From: Streptomyces kronopolitis
Lineage (GTDB): Bacteria; Actinomycetota; Actinomycetes; Streptomycetales; Streptomycetaceae
Length of the DNA: 64,000 nucleotides
Assembly (NCBI RefSeq): GCF_014646275.1
Contig: NZ_BMND01000006.1
Coordinates: forward strand, 186,001 to 250,000
Direction of reading: 5' to 3'
Below the pieces are notes generated by a model, which did no database searches, had not been told where the DNA came from, and saw nothing but the letters and a program-made list of their open reading frames with translations. Shown in pieces: positions 48,987 to 58,146 of the stretch. Made by a program: the position numbers and the translations under genes. Numbering within the stretch: position 1 is the stretch's first letter; each line of letters begins with the position of its first letter.

Positions 48987-50603
48987 ATGCGGGGAGCCAC
49001 CCTCGCGAAGTGGGCCCTGTGCGCCGCTGCCACCGGTCTGGCGGCCACCGCGTGCGGGGGCGGCGGCGGGGGGAGCGCCGGGGTGGTCAGTGCCTCCTGG
49101 GGCGACCCGCAGAATCCGCTGGAGCCGGCGAACACCAACGAGGTCCAGGGCGGCAAGGTCCTGGAAATGCTCTTCCGCGGCCTCAAGCGGTACAACCCGA
49201 AAACGGGCGCCGCGGAGAATGTGCTCGCGGACCGCATCGAGACGACGGACTCGCAGCATTTCACCGTCACCCTGAAGGGCGGCTGGACCTTCAGCAATGG
49301 CGAGAAGGTCACCGCCCGATCCTTCGTGGACGCCTGGAATTACGGCGCGCTGCTGACCAACGAGCAGAAGAACGCCCCCTTCTTCCAGTACATCGACGGC
49401 TTCGCGAAGGTGCACCCCACCAGCGGATCCCCCAAGGCCAAGACGCTGTCGGGCCTGGTGGTGAAGGACGACAGGACCTTCACCGTGACGCTCAACCAGA
49501 AGTTCTCCAGCTGGCCGGACACCCTGGGGTACGCGGCCTTCATGCCGCTTCCCCAGGCGTTCTACAAGGACCATTCCGGGTGGCTGCGCAAGCCGGTCGG
49601 CAACGGTCCGTACCGCGTGGACTCCTACGAGAAGGGGTCCGTGCTGCGGATGCGGAAATGGGGGAAGTACCCGGGACCGGACCCGGCGCGGAACTCCGGC
49701 ATCGATCTGCGGGTCTACACCGACAACAACACGGCCTACACCGACCTCCAGGCCGGCAACCTCGATCTCGTCGACGACGTGCCGGCCTCGCAGCTCAAGA
49801 GCGTGAAATCGGACCTCGGCAGCCGGTACATCAATCAGCCGGCCGGGATCATCCAGACCCTCACCTTCCCCATGTACGACAAGGCGTGGGGCGGGCCGGG
49901 CAAGGAGAAGGTCCGGCGCGGGCTGTCGATGGCGATCGACCGGAACCAGATCACCCGGGAGATCTTCCAGCGGACGCGGACCCCCGCCACGGACTGGACC
50001 TCACCGGTCCTGGGCGCGGACGGCGGCTACAAGGCGGGGCTCTGCGGCGAGGCCTGCGTGTTCAACCCGGGCCGGGCCCGGCAGCTGATCAAGCAGGGCG
50101 GCGGACTGCCCGGCGGCCACATGACCGTCACGTACAACGCCGACACCGGCTCCCACAAGGACTGGATCGACGCCCTCTGCAACAGCATCAACACCTCCCT
50201 GGGCAGCGACAACGCCTGCACCGGGGCGCCGGTCGGGACCTTCGGCGACTTCCGGAACAAGATCGCGGCCAAGCGGATGAGCGGCCCCTTCCGGGCCGGC
50301 TGGCAGATGGACTACCCCCTGATCCAGAACTTCCTCCAGCCGCTCTACTACACCAACGGCTCGGCGAACGACGGGAAGTTCAGCAACCACGGCTTCGACA
50401 CCCTGGTGGACAAGGCCAACGCGCAGACCGACACCGGCCAGGCCGTGGCGACCTTCCAGGACGCCGAGAAGGTCCTCGCCGCGCAGATGCCGTCCATTCC
50501 GCTCTGGTACCAGAACGGCAGCGGCGGCTATTCGGAACGGATCAGCAATGTCTCGCTGAACCCGTTCAGCGTGCCGGTCTACAACGAGATCAAGGTCAAC
50601 TGA
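48987..50603 (+). CDS. Oligopeptide ABC transporter substrate-binding lipoprotein
   Basis: 538 residues, ATG 48987 after GAGGAGG. A lipoprotein signal (LAKWALCAAATGLAATAC) ends with Cys followed by a Gly run. The SBP_bac_5 fold is shown by EVQGGKVLEMLFRGLKRYNP, TFSNGEKVTARSFVDAWNYG, KPVGNGPYRVDSYEKGSVLR and LSMAIDRNQITREIF. First gene of a five-gene operon (48987-54717) with two permeases and two ATPases, arranged convergent with bldK. In S. coelicolor the corresponding set is SCO5117-5121. The peptide specificity is unknown. Confidence 0.93.
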   Translation: MRGATLAKWALCAAATGLAATACGGGGGGSAGVVSASWGDPQNPLEPANTNEVQGGKVLEMLFRGLKRYNPKTGAAENVLADRIETTDSQHFTVTLKGGWTFSNGEKVTARSFVDAWNYGALLTNEQKNAPFFQYIDGFAKVHPTSGSPKAKTLSGLVVKDDRTFTVTLNQKFSSWPDTLGYAAFMPLPQAFYKDHSGWLRKPVGNGPYRVDSYEKGSVLRMRKWGKYPGPDPARNSGIDLRVYTDNNTAYTDLQAGNLDLVDDVPASQLKSVKSDLGSRYINQPAGIIQTLTFPMYDKAWGGPGKEKVRRGLSMAIDRNQITREIFQRTRTPATDWTSPVLGADGGYKAGLCGEACVFNPGRARQLIKQGGGLPGGHMTVTYNADTGSHKDWIDALCNSINTSLGSDNACTGAPVGTFGDFRNKIAAKRMSGPFRAGWQMDYPLIQNFLQPLYYTNGSANDGKFSNHGFDTLVDKANAQTDTGQAVATFQDAEKVLAAQMPSIPLWYQNGSGGYSERISNVSLNPFSVPVYNEIKVN

Positions 50604-50630
50604 CCGTGGTGTGAGGGAGGTGGACGCTTC

Positions 50631-51554
50631 ATGGGACGGTATGTGATCCGGCGGCTGCTCCAGATGATCCCGGTGTTCATCGGCAGCACCTTCCTGATCT
50701 TCTTCATGGTCTACGCACTGGGCGACCCGGTGGCCGCGATGTTCGGCGAGCGCGCCCCCGACCCCGCCACCGCCGCGCAGATCCGCCGCGAGCTCTACCT
50801 CGACGCCCCGCTGTGGAAGCAGTACCTGCACTACATGGGGCAGATCTTCCAGGGGAACTTCGGCACCGCGTTCAACGGCCAGTCGGTCATCGAGCTGATG
50901 GTCTCCGCCTTTCCGGTCACCCTGCGGCTGACGGTGGTCGCCGTCGTGATCGAGATGGTGGTGGGCGTCGTGCTGGGGGTGTTCAGCGGGCTGCGGCGCG
51001 GCCGCGGCATCGACACCTCGGTCCTGGTCCTCACCCTCGTCGTGGTCTCCATCCCGACCTTCGTCAGCGGCTATCTGCTGCAGTTCCTGTTCGGGGTGCA
51101 GTGGGGCTGGGCCGCGCCGTCGGTCTCCCCGGAGGTGCCGCTGAACGAACTCCTGCTGCCCGGGCTGGTGCTGGCGCTGGTCTCGCTCGCCTATGTGACC
51201 CGGCTGACCCGCACCTCGATCGCGGAGAACGTCCGCGCCGACTACGTCCGCACGGCCGTCGCCAAGGGCCTGCCGCGCCACCGGGTCATCACCCGCCACC
51301 TGCTGCGCAATTCGCTGATCCCGGTCGTCACCTTCATCGGCACCGACATCGGCGCCCTGATGGGCGGCGCGATCGTCACCGAGCGCATCTTCAACATCCA
51401 CGGCGTCGGATACCAGCTCTACCAGGGCATCCTGCGGCAGAACTCGCCGACCGTCGTGGGCTTCGTGACGATCCTGGTGCTGGTCTTCCTCCTCGCGAAC
51501 CTCCTCGTCGACCTGCTGTACGCCGTCCTCGACCCGAGGATCCGCTATGCCTGA
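50631..51554 (+). CDS. Oligopeptide ABC transporter permease, DppB/OppB type
   Basis: 307 residues. N-terminal helix YVIRRLLQMIPVFIGSTFLI is the DppB signature, and the EAA loop for ATPase contact is seen in ADYVRTAVAKGLPRHRVITR HLLRN. Ends VDLLYAVLDPRIRYA as in the family. Six membrane helices. Its stop overlaps the next start by eight bases (ATGCCTGA). Confidence 0.93.
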   Translation: MGRYVIRRLLQMIPVFIGSTFLIFFMVYALGDPVAAMFGERAPDPATAAQIRRELYLDAPLWKQYLHYMGQIFQGNFGTAFNGQSVIELMVSAFPVTLRLTVVAVVIEMVVGVVLGVFSGLRRGRGIDTSVLVLTLVVVSIPTFVSGYLLQFLFGVQWGWAAPSVSPEVPLNELLLPGLVLALVSLAYVTRLTRTSIAENVRADYVRTAVAKGLPRHRVITRHLLRNSLIPVVTFIGTDIGALMGGAIVTERIFNIHGVGYQLYQGILRQNSPTVVGFVTILVLVFLLANLLVDLLYAVLDPRIRYA

Positions 51555-52539
51555 GCCCTCAGTTCCCAAGGAAGCCATCGGCCACGGCGACGGCGGCTCC
51601 GCCGCGCTGGCCCTCGGCGAGGCGGAGTCGCTGGAGCGGCGGCCCGGCGCGGCCCCGCCCGGCGCCGGTCCGCCCGGCGGGGTGCCCGCCGGCAAGCCCC
51701 GCAGCCTGTGGAGCGACGCCTGGCACGATCTGTGCCGCAACCCCGTCTTCGTGGTCTCCGCGCTGGTCATCGTCTTCCTGGTGATCATCGCGATCTGGCC
51801 GCAGCTGATCGCCACCGGCAACCCCTACCGCGCCGACCTCGCCAAGGCGCAGCAGGGCTCCCAGCCCGGCCACCCCTTCGGCTTCGACACCCAGGGCCGG
51901 GACGTCTACACCCGGGTGGTCTACGGGGCCCGCGCCTCCATCACCGTCGGGGTCTGCGCCACGACCGGCGCGGCGCTGCTCGGCAGCCTGCTGGGCGGGC
52001 TGGCCGGCTTCTTCGGCGGCTGGTCGGACACCCTGCTCTCCCGGATCGCCGACATCTTCTTCGGCATCCCGGTGATCCTCGGCGGGCTGGTCTTCCTCTC
52101 GATGGTCGCCAGCACCACGGTCTGGCCGGTGGTCGGCTTCATCGTGCTGCTCGGCTGGCCGCAGGTCTCCCGGATCGCCCGCGGCTCGGTGGTCACCGCC
52201 AAGCAGAACGACTACGTCCAGGCCGCGCGGGCGCTGGGCGCCGGCAACGGGCGGATGCTGCTGCGGCACATCGCCCCGAACGCCGTCGCGCCGGTCATCG
52301 TCGTCGCCACCATCGCGCTCGGCACGTTCATCGCGCTGGAGGCGACGCTCTCCTACCTGGGCGCGGGGCTGAAGCCGCCCACCATCTCCTGGGGCATCGA
52401 CATCTCCACCGCCTCCCCGTACATCCGCAGCGCGCCGCACATGCTGCTGTGGCCGGCGGGTGCGCTGAGCATCACGGTGCTGGCGTTCATCATGCTCGGC
52501 GACGCGGTACGCGACGCCCTCGACCCCAAGTTGCGCTGA
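51547..52539 (+). CDS. Oligopeptide ABC transporter permease, DppC/OppC type
   Basis: 330 residues. A Pro/Gly-rich cytoplasmic lead of ~50 residues precedes the membrane domain ([20 protein letters not shown]). The DppC pattern HPFGFDTQGRDVYTRVVYGA RASITVGV and the EAA loop QNDYVQAARALGAGNGRMLL RHIAPN are present. It pairs with the preceding permease to form the pore. Coupled by overlap to it; followed after 11 bases by the first ATPase. Confidence 0.93.
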   Translation: MPEPSVPKEAIGHGDGGSAALALGEAESLERRPGAAPPGAGPPGGVPAGKPRSLWSDAWHDLCRNPVFVVSALVIVFLVIIAIWPQLIATGNPYRADLAKAQQGSQPGHPFGFDTQGRDVYTRVVYGARASITVGVCATTGAALLGSLLGGLAGFFGGWSDTLLSRIADIFFGIPVILGGLVFLSMVASTTVWPVVGFIVLLGWPQVSRIARGSVVTAKQNDYVQAARALGAGNGRMLLRHIAPNAVAPVIVVATIALGTFIALEATLSYLGAGLKPPTISWGIDISTASPYIRSAPHMLLWPAGALSITVLAFIMLGDAVRDALDPKLR

Positions 52540-52550
52540 GGAGCGGGAAG

Positions 52551-53591
52551 ATGACGCACCAGGAAGCCGCCCCGGAGCCAACGGGCACCGCGGCGGCCGT
52601 GGCCGAGCCGCCGCTGCTCGACGTCCGCGACCTGCGGGTGGAGTTCCGTACCCGCGACGGGGTGGCCAAGGCCGTCAACGGCGTCAGCTACCACGTGGCA
52701 CGGGGGCAGACCCTGGCGGTGCTCGGGGAGTCCGGCTCCGGCAAGTCCGTGACCGCACAGGCCGTGATGGGCATCCTCGACTCCCCGCCGGGCTTCCTCA
52801 CCGGCGGCGAGATCGTCTTCCAGGGGCGCGATCTGCTGACCCTGCGCAGGGAGGAGCGGCGCAGGATCCGCGGCGCGAAGATGGCGATGATCTTCCAGGA
52901 CGCGCTGTCCTCGCTGAACCCGGTCCTCAGCGTCGGGGCCCAGCTCGGGGAGATGTTCCAGGTCCACGAGGGGGTGTCCCGCAAGGAGGCGCGCGCCCGG
53001 GCCGTGGAGCTGATGGAGCGGGTCAAGATCCCCGCGGCCCGGGAGCGGGTGGGCGACTACCCGCACCAGTTCTCCGGCGGGATGCGCCAGCGGATCATGA
53101 TCGCGATGGCGCTGGCCCTGGGCCCGGACCTGATCATCGCGGACGAGCCGACCACGGCGCTGGACGTCACGGTCCAGGCGCAGGTGATGGACCTGCTGGC
53201 GGAGTTGCAGCGCGAGCTGACCATGGGACTGATCCTGATCACCCACGACCTGGGGGTGGTCGCGGACGTCGCCGACACCATCGCGGTGATGTACGCGGGC
53301 CGGATCGTCGAGACCGCCCCCGTCCACCAGCTCTACAAGGCGCCCGCGCACCCCTACACCCGCGGGCTGCTGGACTCCATCCCGCGGCTGGACCAGAAGG
53401 GCCGGCAGCTGTACGCGATCAAGGGCATGCCGCCCAATCTGACGGCCGTGCCGCCGGGCTGCCCCTTCCATCCGCGCTGCCCGCTGGTCCGGGACGTCTG
53501 CCGCACCGACCCCCCGCCGCTCTACGAGGTCGGACCGGGCCGGACCAGCGCCTGCCACTTCTGGAAGGAGACGCTCGATGGCGCACGATGA
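52551..53591 (+). CDS. Oligopeptide ABC transporter ATPase (DppD/OppD type)
   Basis: 346 residues. Walker [10 protein letters not shown] near residue 63, Q-loop [16 protein letters not shown], signature [15 protein letters not shown], Walker [15 protein letters not shown], His switch ITHDLGVV. The C-terminal oligopeptide-ATPase extension has cysteines in [15 protein letters not shown] and ACHF that can hold an iron-sulfur or metal site in this family. GAGGAG site upstream. Overlaps the next gene by 14 bases. Confidence 0.94.
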   Translation: MTHQEAAPEPTGTAAAVAEPPLLDVRDLRVEFRTRDGVAKAVNGVSYHVARGQTLAVLGESGSGKSVTAQAVMGILDSPPGFLTGGEIVFQGRDLLTLRREERRRIRGAKMAMIFQDALSSLNPVLSVGAQLGEMFQVHEGVSRKEARARAVELMERVKIPAARERVGDYPHQFSGGMRQRIMIAMALALGPDLIIADEPTTALDVTVQAQVMDLLAELQRELTMGLILITHDLGVVADVADTIAVMYAGRIVETAPVHQLYKAPAHPYTRGLLDSIPRLDQKGRQLYAIKGMPPNLTAVPPGCPFHPRCPLVRDVCRTDPPPLYEVGPGRTSACHFWKETLDGAR

Positions 53592-54717
53592 CGCCGGGGC
53601 CCCGTCCTCCGGCACTCCGGCTCCCGGCACTCCGGCTCCCGGCGCCGGGCAGCCCGGCACCTCGGCCCCCGGCACCCCGGCGGCCGACTCCCCGGAACCG
53701 GTTCTGGAGGTCCGCGACCTGGTCAAGCACTTCCCGCTCACCCGGGGCGTGCTGGTCAAGAAGCAGGTCGGGGCGGTCCAGGCCGTCGACGGGGTCTCGT
53801 TCGACCTGCACCGGGGCGAAACCCTCGGCATCGTCGGCGAATCAGGCTGCGGCAAGTCCACCGTCGCCAAGCTGCTGGTCGGCCTCGAACACCCCACGGC
53901 CGGACAGATCCGCTACCGCGGCGAGGACATCAGCACCCTCTCCGGCCGGGCGCTGAAGGCGGTACGGCGCAACATCCAGATGGTCTTCCAGGACCCCTAC
54001 ACCTCCCTGAACCCCCGGATGACCGTCGGCGACATCATCGGCGAGCCCTACGAGATCCACCCCGAGGCGGCCCCCAAGGGAGAGCGCCGCAGAAGGGTCC
54101 AGGAACTCCTGGAGGTGGTCGGGCTCGACCCCGAGTACGTCAACCGCTATCCGCACCAGTTCTCCGGCGGCCAGCGCCAGCGCATCGGGATCGCCCGCGG
54201 ACTGGCGCTGCGCCCGGAGATCATCGTCGCCGACGAGCCGGTCTCCGCGCTGGATGTCTCCGTGCAGTCCCAAGTGGTCAATCTGCTGGAGCGGTTGCAG
54301 GACGAGTTCGGGCTGTCGTACGTCTTCATCGCGCACGATCTGTCCGTCGTGCGGCACATCTGCGACCGCGTCGCGGTGATGTACCTGGGCCGGCTCGCCG
54401 AACTCGGCACCGACGAGCAGATCTACGAGCACCCGACCCACCCCTACACCCAGGCCCTGCTGTCCGCCGTGCCCGTCCCCGACCCGGACGCCCGCACCCA
54501 CCGCGACCGCATCCTGCTCGCCGGCGACGTCCCCTCGCCCGCGAACCCGCCCTCCGGCTGCCGCTTCCGCACCCGCTGCTGGAAGGCACAGGACCGGTGC
54601 GCCGAGATCTCCCCGCCGCTGGAGGTCCCCGCGGAGTTCCGGCGGACACCGGGACCCGTGCGGCACCCGTCGGCCTGCCACTTCGCGGAGGAGCGCACGG
54701 TGGTGCCGAACGGGTAG
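53578..54717 (+). CDS. Oligopeptide ABC transporter ATPase (DppF/OppF type)
   Basis: 379 residues. The first ~38 are a Pro/Gly/Ala repeat lead ([24 protein letters not shown]). Walker [11 protein letters not shown]-loop [16 protein letters not shown], signature [15 protein letters not shown], Walker [23 protein letters not shown], then the C-terminal Cys-rich [15 protein letters not shown]. Closes the operon and is convergent with bldKE, with a hairpin between. Confidence 0.94.
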   Translation: MAHDDAGAPSSGTPAPGTPAPGAGQPGTSAPGTPAADSPEPVLEVRDLVKHFPLTRGVLVKKQVGAVQAVDGVSFDLHRGETLGIVGESGCGKSTVAKLLVGLEHPTAGQIRYRGEDISTLSGRALKAVRRNIQMVFQDPYTSLNPRMTVGDIIGEPYEIHPEAAPKGERRRRVQELLEVVGLDPEYVNRYPHQFSGGQRQRIGIARGLALRPEIIVADEPVSALDVSVQSQVVNLLERLQDEFGLSYVFIAHDLSVVRHICDRVAVMYLGRLAELGTDEQIYEHPTHPYTQALLSAVPVPDPDARTHRDRILLAGDVPSPANPPSGCRFRTRCWKAQDRCAEISPPLEVPAEFRRTPGPVRHPSACHFAEERTVVPNG

Positions 54718-54761
54718 CCGGGCGCCCGCCCCACGCCCCGTAGCCCGCCCCCACGCGCCGA

Positions 54762-54790
54762 AGCCCGCCTCCCGTAGGGGGAAGCGGGCT
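54762..54790. terminator. Hairpin between the two oligopeptide transporter operons
   Basis: A 7-bp outer stem (AGCCCGC at 54762-54768 with GCGGGCT at 54784-54790) and a 5-bp inner stem with one G-T pair lie in the convergent gap. Confidence 0.6.
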
Positions 54791-54809
54791 CCGGTGGCGT
54801 GCGGCCCGG

Positions 54810-55958
54810 TCAGCCGGTCGTGCCGGTCTCCTCGGCGGAGGCGGCCGGCGTGACGTCCTCGATCGCGGCCAGCGCCGGGTCGAGGATGATGTCCTCGTCC
54901 CGCGCCGCGGTCGTGGGCTCCTCGGGGAAGTGGCAGGCCGTCAGGTGGCCTCCGGAGTTGCCGCCGATCTGGACCAGCGGCGGCTCCTGGCTCGCGCACT
55001 TGTCCTGCGCCTTCCAGCAGCGGGTGCGGAACCGGCAGCCGGAGGGCGGGTTGACGGGGGAGGGGACGTCACCGGCGAGGCGGATGCGCTCGCGGTCCTC
55101 CTCCTCGCTCTCCACCAGCTTGGCCTCGGGCACCGCGGAGAGCAGCGCGTGGGTGTACGGGTGGCGCGGCCGGTTGTAGATGTCGTCGCGGGAGCCGACC
55201 TCGACGATCTTGCCGAGGTACATCACCGCGACCCGCTCGCTGAAGTGCCGCACGATCGCCAGGTCGTGGGCGATGAACAGGAACGCGATGCCCAGCTCGC
55301 GCTGGAGCTTCTGGAGCAGGTTGACGACCTGCGCCTGGATCGAGACGTCGAGCGCGGAGACCGGCTCGTCCGCGACGATCAGCTTCGGCTCCAGGGCGAG
55401 CGCGCGGGCCACCCCGATGCGCTGGCGCTGGCCGCCGGAGAACTCGTGCGGGAAGCGGTTGTAGTGCTCCGGGTTGAGGCCCACGGTCTCCAGGAGCTCG
55501 CGGATCCGCTTCTCCCGGCCGCCGGGCGGGTTGATCCCGTTGATCTCCATCGGGCCGCCGATGATGGTGCCCACCGTCTGCCGCGGGTTCAGCGAGGCGT
55601 ACGGGTCCTGGAAGATCATCTGGATCTCGGAGCGGACCGGGGCCAGCTCCTTGCGGCCGGCGTGGGTGATGTCCTGGCCCGCGTAGGTGACCTTGCCGGC
55701 GGTCGGCTCCATCAGGCGGGTCAGCAGCCGGCCGGTGGTGGACTTGCCGCAGCCCGACTCACCGACCAGGCCGAAGCTCTCGCCGGCGTGCACGGTCAGG
55801 TCGACGCCGTCGACCGCCTGCACCGCGCCGACCTTCCGCTTGAACGGGAAGCCGCCGTAGATCGGGAAGTGCTTGGTGAGGCCCTCGGCGGTGAGCAGCG
55901 GCTCGCCCGGCGTGGGCGCGGCGCCACGCGGCGCCGGGAGGGTGACGTTGTCTGTCAT
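54810..55958 (-). CDS. bldKE: Oligopeptide ABC transporter ATPase, BldKE-like
   Basis: 382 residues. Walker [56 protein letters not shown] and IAHDLAIV are intact, with the Cys-rich end [15 protein letters not shown]. Last of five minus-strand genes in the order permease, binding lipoprotein, permease, ATPase, ATPase, which is the order bldKA-bldKE of S. coelicolor, and with typA and a second transporter on one side as there. Symbol from order and neighbours. It gives energy for uptake of the peptide signal needed for aerial hyphae. Confidence 0.9.
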   Translation of the reverse strand: MTDNVTLPAPRGAAPTPGEPLLTAEGLTKHFPIYGGFPFKRKVGAVQAVDGVDLTVHAGESFGLVGESGCGKSTTGRLLTRLMEPTAGKVTYAGQDITHAGRKELAPVRSEIQMIFQDPYASLNPRQTVGTIIGGPMEINGINPPGGREKRIRELLETVGLNPEHYNRFPHEFSGGQRQRIGVARALALEPKLIVADEPVSALDVSIQAQVVNLLQKLQRELGIAFLFIAHDLAIVRHFSERVAVMYLGKIVEVGSRDDIYNRPRHPYTHALLSAVPEAKLVESEEEDRERIRLAGDVPSPVNPPSGCRFRTRCWKAQDKCASQEPPLVQIGGNSGGHLTACHFPEEPTTAARDEDIILDPALAAIEDVTPAASAEETGTTG

Positions 55959-55970
55959 GGTGGTAGCTCC

Positions 55971-57032
55971 CTAGCCCAGCCGGGGCTTGATCTGCTCGGT
56001 GAAGAGGGTCTGCTTCTGCTCGGCGCTCAGGTGGCACGCGGCGGCGCGCCCCGCCTCCAGCAGCGGCCGCTCGTCGGTGCACCGCGCCCCGCCGACCTCG
56101 GCGGTGAAGCCGCAGCGGGGGTGGAAGGCGCAGCCCGAGGGCGGGGTGAGCAGGCTCGGCGGGGAACCCGGGATCGGGTGCAGCGCCTCGCTGACGTCCG
56201 AGGACAGCCGCGGCATCGAGCTGAGCAGGCCCCAGGTGTACGGGTGGCGGGGCTGGGTGAGGATCTCCTTGACGGAGCCCCGCTCCACGGCCCGGCCGGC
56301 GTACATCACCAGCAGCTTGTCCGCCGTGTTGGCGACCACGCCGAGGTCGTGGGTGATCAGGATGATCGCGGAGCCGAACTCCTGCTGGAGGTCCTTGAGC
56401 AGGTCGAGGATCTGCGCCTGGACGGTGACGTCCAGGGCGGTGGTCGGCTCGTCCGCGATCAGCAGCTGGGGGTTGCAGACCAGCGCCATGGCGATCATCG
56501 CGCGCTGGCGCATACCGCCGGAGAACTGGTGCGGGTAGTCGTCCACCCGCAGGCTCGGCTGCGGGATGCCGACCTTGGTCAGCATCTCGATGGCGCGCTG
56601 GCGGCCCTCGCGCTTGCTCGCGCCGGTGTGCTTCATGAACGGCTCGGCGATCTGCCGGCCGACCGTGTAGTACGGCGACAGGGCGGTCAGCGCGTCCTGG
56701 AAGATCATCGCCATCTTGTTGCCGCGGAGCTTTTCCAGCGTCTTCTCGCGGGCCCCGGTCAGCTCGTCCCCGTCCAGGACGATCTCGCCGCCGATCTCGG
56801 TGGCCTTCGGGTTGTGCAGCCCCAGGATCGCGAGGTTGGTCACCGACTTGCCGGAGCCCGATTCACCGACGATGCCGAGCGTCTCGCCGCGTTCCAGGTC
56901 GAAGGAGAGACCGTCGACCGCCTTGACGATGCCGTCCTCGGTGGAGAACCGCACCTGCAGATCGCGGACGGACAGGAAGGGGTCGGACCCGGCCGGCACC
57001 GCGGTGCCTTCGGTCTTGGTGAGTGTGGTCAC
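55971..57032 (-). CDS. bldKD: Oligopeptide ABC transporter ATPase, BldKD-like
   Basis: 353 residues from a GTG at 57032 with AGGAG eight bases upstream; the open frame above is antisense to the permease reading and not protein-like. Walker [64 protein letters not shown]. The C-terminal Cys pair is in [10 protein letters not shown] and GARC. Starts 11 bases after the bldKC stop and ends 12 before bldKE, so the three are tightly joined. Confidence 0.9.
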   Translation of the reverse strand: MTTLTKTEGTAVPAGSDPFLSVRDLQVRFSTEDGIVKAVDGLSFDLERGETLGIVGESGSGKSVTNLAILGLHNPKATEIGGEIVLDGDELTGAREKTLEKLRGNKMAMIFQDALTALSPYYTVGRQIAEPFMKHTGASKREGRQRAIEMLTKVGIPQPSLRVDDYPHQFSGGMRQRAMIAMALVCNPQLLIADEPTTALDVTVQAQILDLLKDLQQEFGSAIILITHDLGVVANTADKLLVMYAGRAVERGSVKEILTQPRHPYTWGLLSSMPRLSSDVSEALHPIPGSPPSLLTPPSGCAFHPRCGFTAEVGGARCTDERPLLEAGRAAACHLSAEQKQTLFTEQIKPRLG

Positions 57033-57043
57033 TTCAGGCTCTC

Positions 57044-58015
57044 CTAGGACAGGCGCACGCGCGGGTCGATGAAGGCGTACGTCGCATCCACGATGATGTT
57101 GAACACCAGGATCAGGGCGGCGCTGAAGATCAGCACGCCCATGACCATGGGCAGATCGAGGGTGGTGACGGAGTCGATCGCCAGGCGGCCGATGCCGGCC
57201 AGCTGGAAGGTGAACTCGGTGATCATCGCGCCGCCGAACAGCGAGCTGAGGTCCATGCCGAGGATGGTCACGATGGGGATCAGCGATCCGCGCCAGGCGT
57301 AGCGCAGGAAGACGTACGAGCTGGCCATGCCCTTGGCCTTGGCCGTCCGGACGTGTTCCTCCTGCAGCTGCTCGATCATCGTCGAGCGGGACATACGGGT
57401 GTACTGCGCGGTGAAGATCGTCGACATCACGAGCCAGGGGAGCAGCAGCCCCATGAACCAGCCCGCGGGGTCCGAGGTGAAGTCCACGTACTTGGGGGAC
57501 TCCATGATGCCGCTGTAGACGAACAGGCCGAGCGCGATCGGACCGAGGATGTAGATCTGCGCCGAACTCAGCACCATCGAGACCGAGGTGAGGACCTTGT
57601 CCAGGACCGAGCCGCGCTTGTAGGCGGCGATCAGGCCGGTGCCCAGGCCCACGGTCAGGAACACCACGGCGCCGCCGATGGCCAGCGAGGCGGTGGTGGG
57701 CAGGCGGTCCATCATCGTCGACCAGACGTCCTGCTTGGTCGCGAAGGAGTAGCCGAAGCACGGTGCGCTGCAGTGGCCGATGGAGTAGTCGCGGCCGGCG
57801 AAGATGCCGACGAGGAAGTCCCAGAACTGGGTCGTCAGGGGCTTGTCGAGGCCGAGGTTCTGGTGGATCAGCGCGATGTTGTCCGCGGTGCAGTTCTTGC
57901 CGCAGGACATCGCGGCCGGGTCACCGGCACCGAAGAACACGAAGAAGGTGAAGGCACTGAGCAGAACAAGGATGACAACAGCGCCGAACGTCCGGCGAAG
58001 TAGGAATTGAAGCAT
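57044..58015 (-). CDS. bldKC: Oligopeptide ABC transporter permease, BldKC-like (DppB type)
   Basis: 323 residues. The DppB-type first helix is LQFLLRRTFGAVVILVLLSA FTFFVFF. An extracytoplasmic loop carries four cysteines (SCGKNCTADN and GHCSAPCFGY), a feature of the Streptomyces BldKC-like branch. The EAA loop is EEHVRTAKAKGMASSYVFLR YAWRG. Downstream of the intercistronic hairpin 58069-58122, so it is probably made in smaller amount than the binding protein. Confidence 0.9.
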   Translation of the reverse strand: MLQFLLRRTFGAVVILVLLSAFTFFVFFGAGDPAAMSCGKNCTADNIALIHQNLGLDKPLTTQFWDFLVGIFAGRDYSIGHCSAPCFGYSFATKQDVWSTMMDRLPTTASLAIGGAVVFLTVGLGTGLIAAYKRGSVLDKVLTSVSMVLSSAQIYILGPIALGLFVYSGIMESPKYVDFTSDPAGWFMGLLLPWLVMSTIFTAQYTRMSRSTMIEQLQEEHVRTAKAKGMASSYVFLRYAWRGSLIPIVTILGMDLSSLFGGAMITEFTFQLAGIGRLAIDSVTTLDLPMVMGVLIFSAALILVFNIIVDATYAFIDPRVRLS

Positions 58016-58068
58016 GGCAGTTCGCTGCTCTCAGGACGGCGGCGGCAGTGGGTGTGAGGGGTGGCTGG

Positions 58069-58122
58069 GAAGGCCCCGGAGGGCGCGCGTTCCGCCGTGT
58101 GCGCGCTCTCCGGAGTGCCTTC
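58069..58122 (-). terminator. Long hairpin between bldKB and bldKC (partial terminator or processing site)
   Basis: Outer stem GAAGGC/GCCTTC (58069-58074 with 58117-58122), a small interior loop, then 13 bp (58076-58088 with 58101-58113, one G-T pair). There is no T-tract. Such a stem after a binding-protein gene typically raises its transcript over those of the membrane genes. Confidence 0.7.
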
Positions 58123-58146
58123 GTCAGACGAGGTGGTGCGCTCTCG

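Noticed and set aside
51708..53591. 627-codon fusion of permease region and ATPase
   Set aside because: The upstream half is an out-of-frame reading of the DppC-type permease; the ATPase has its own ATG and ribosome site at 52551.
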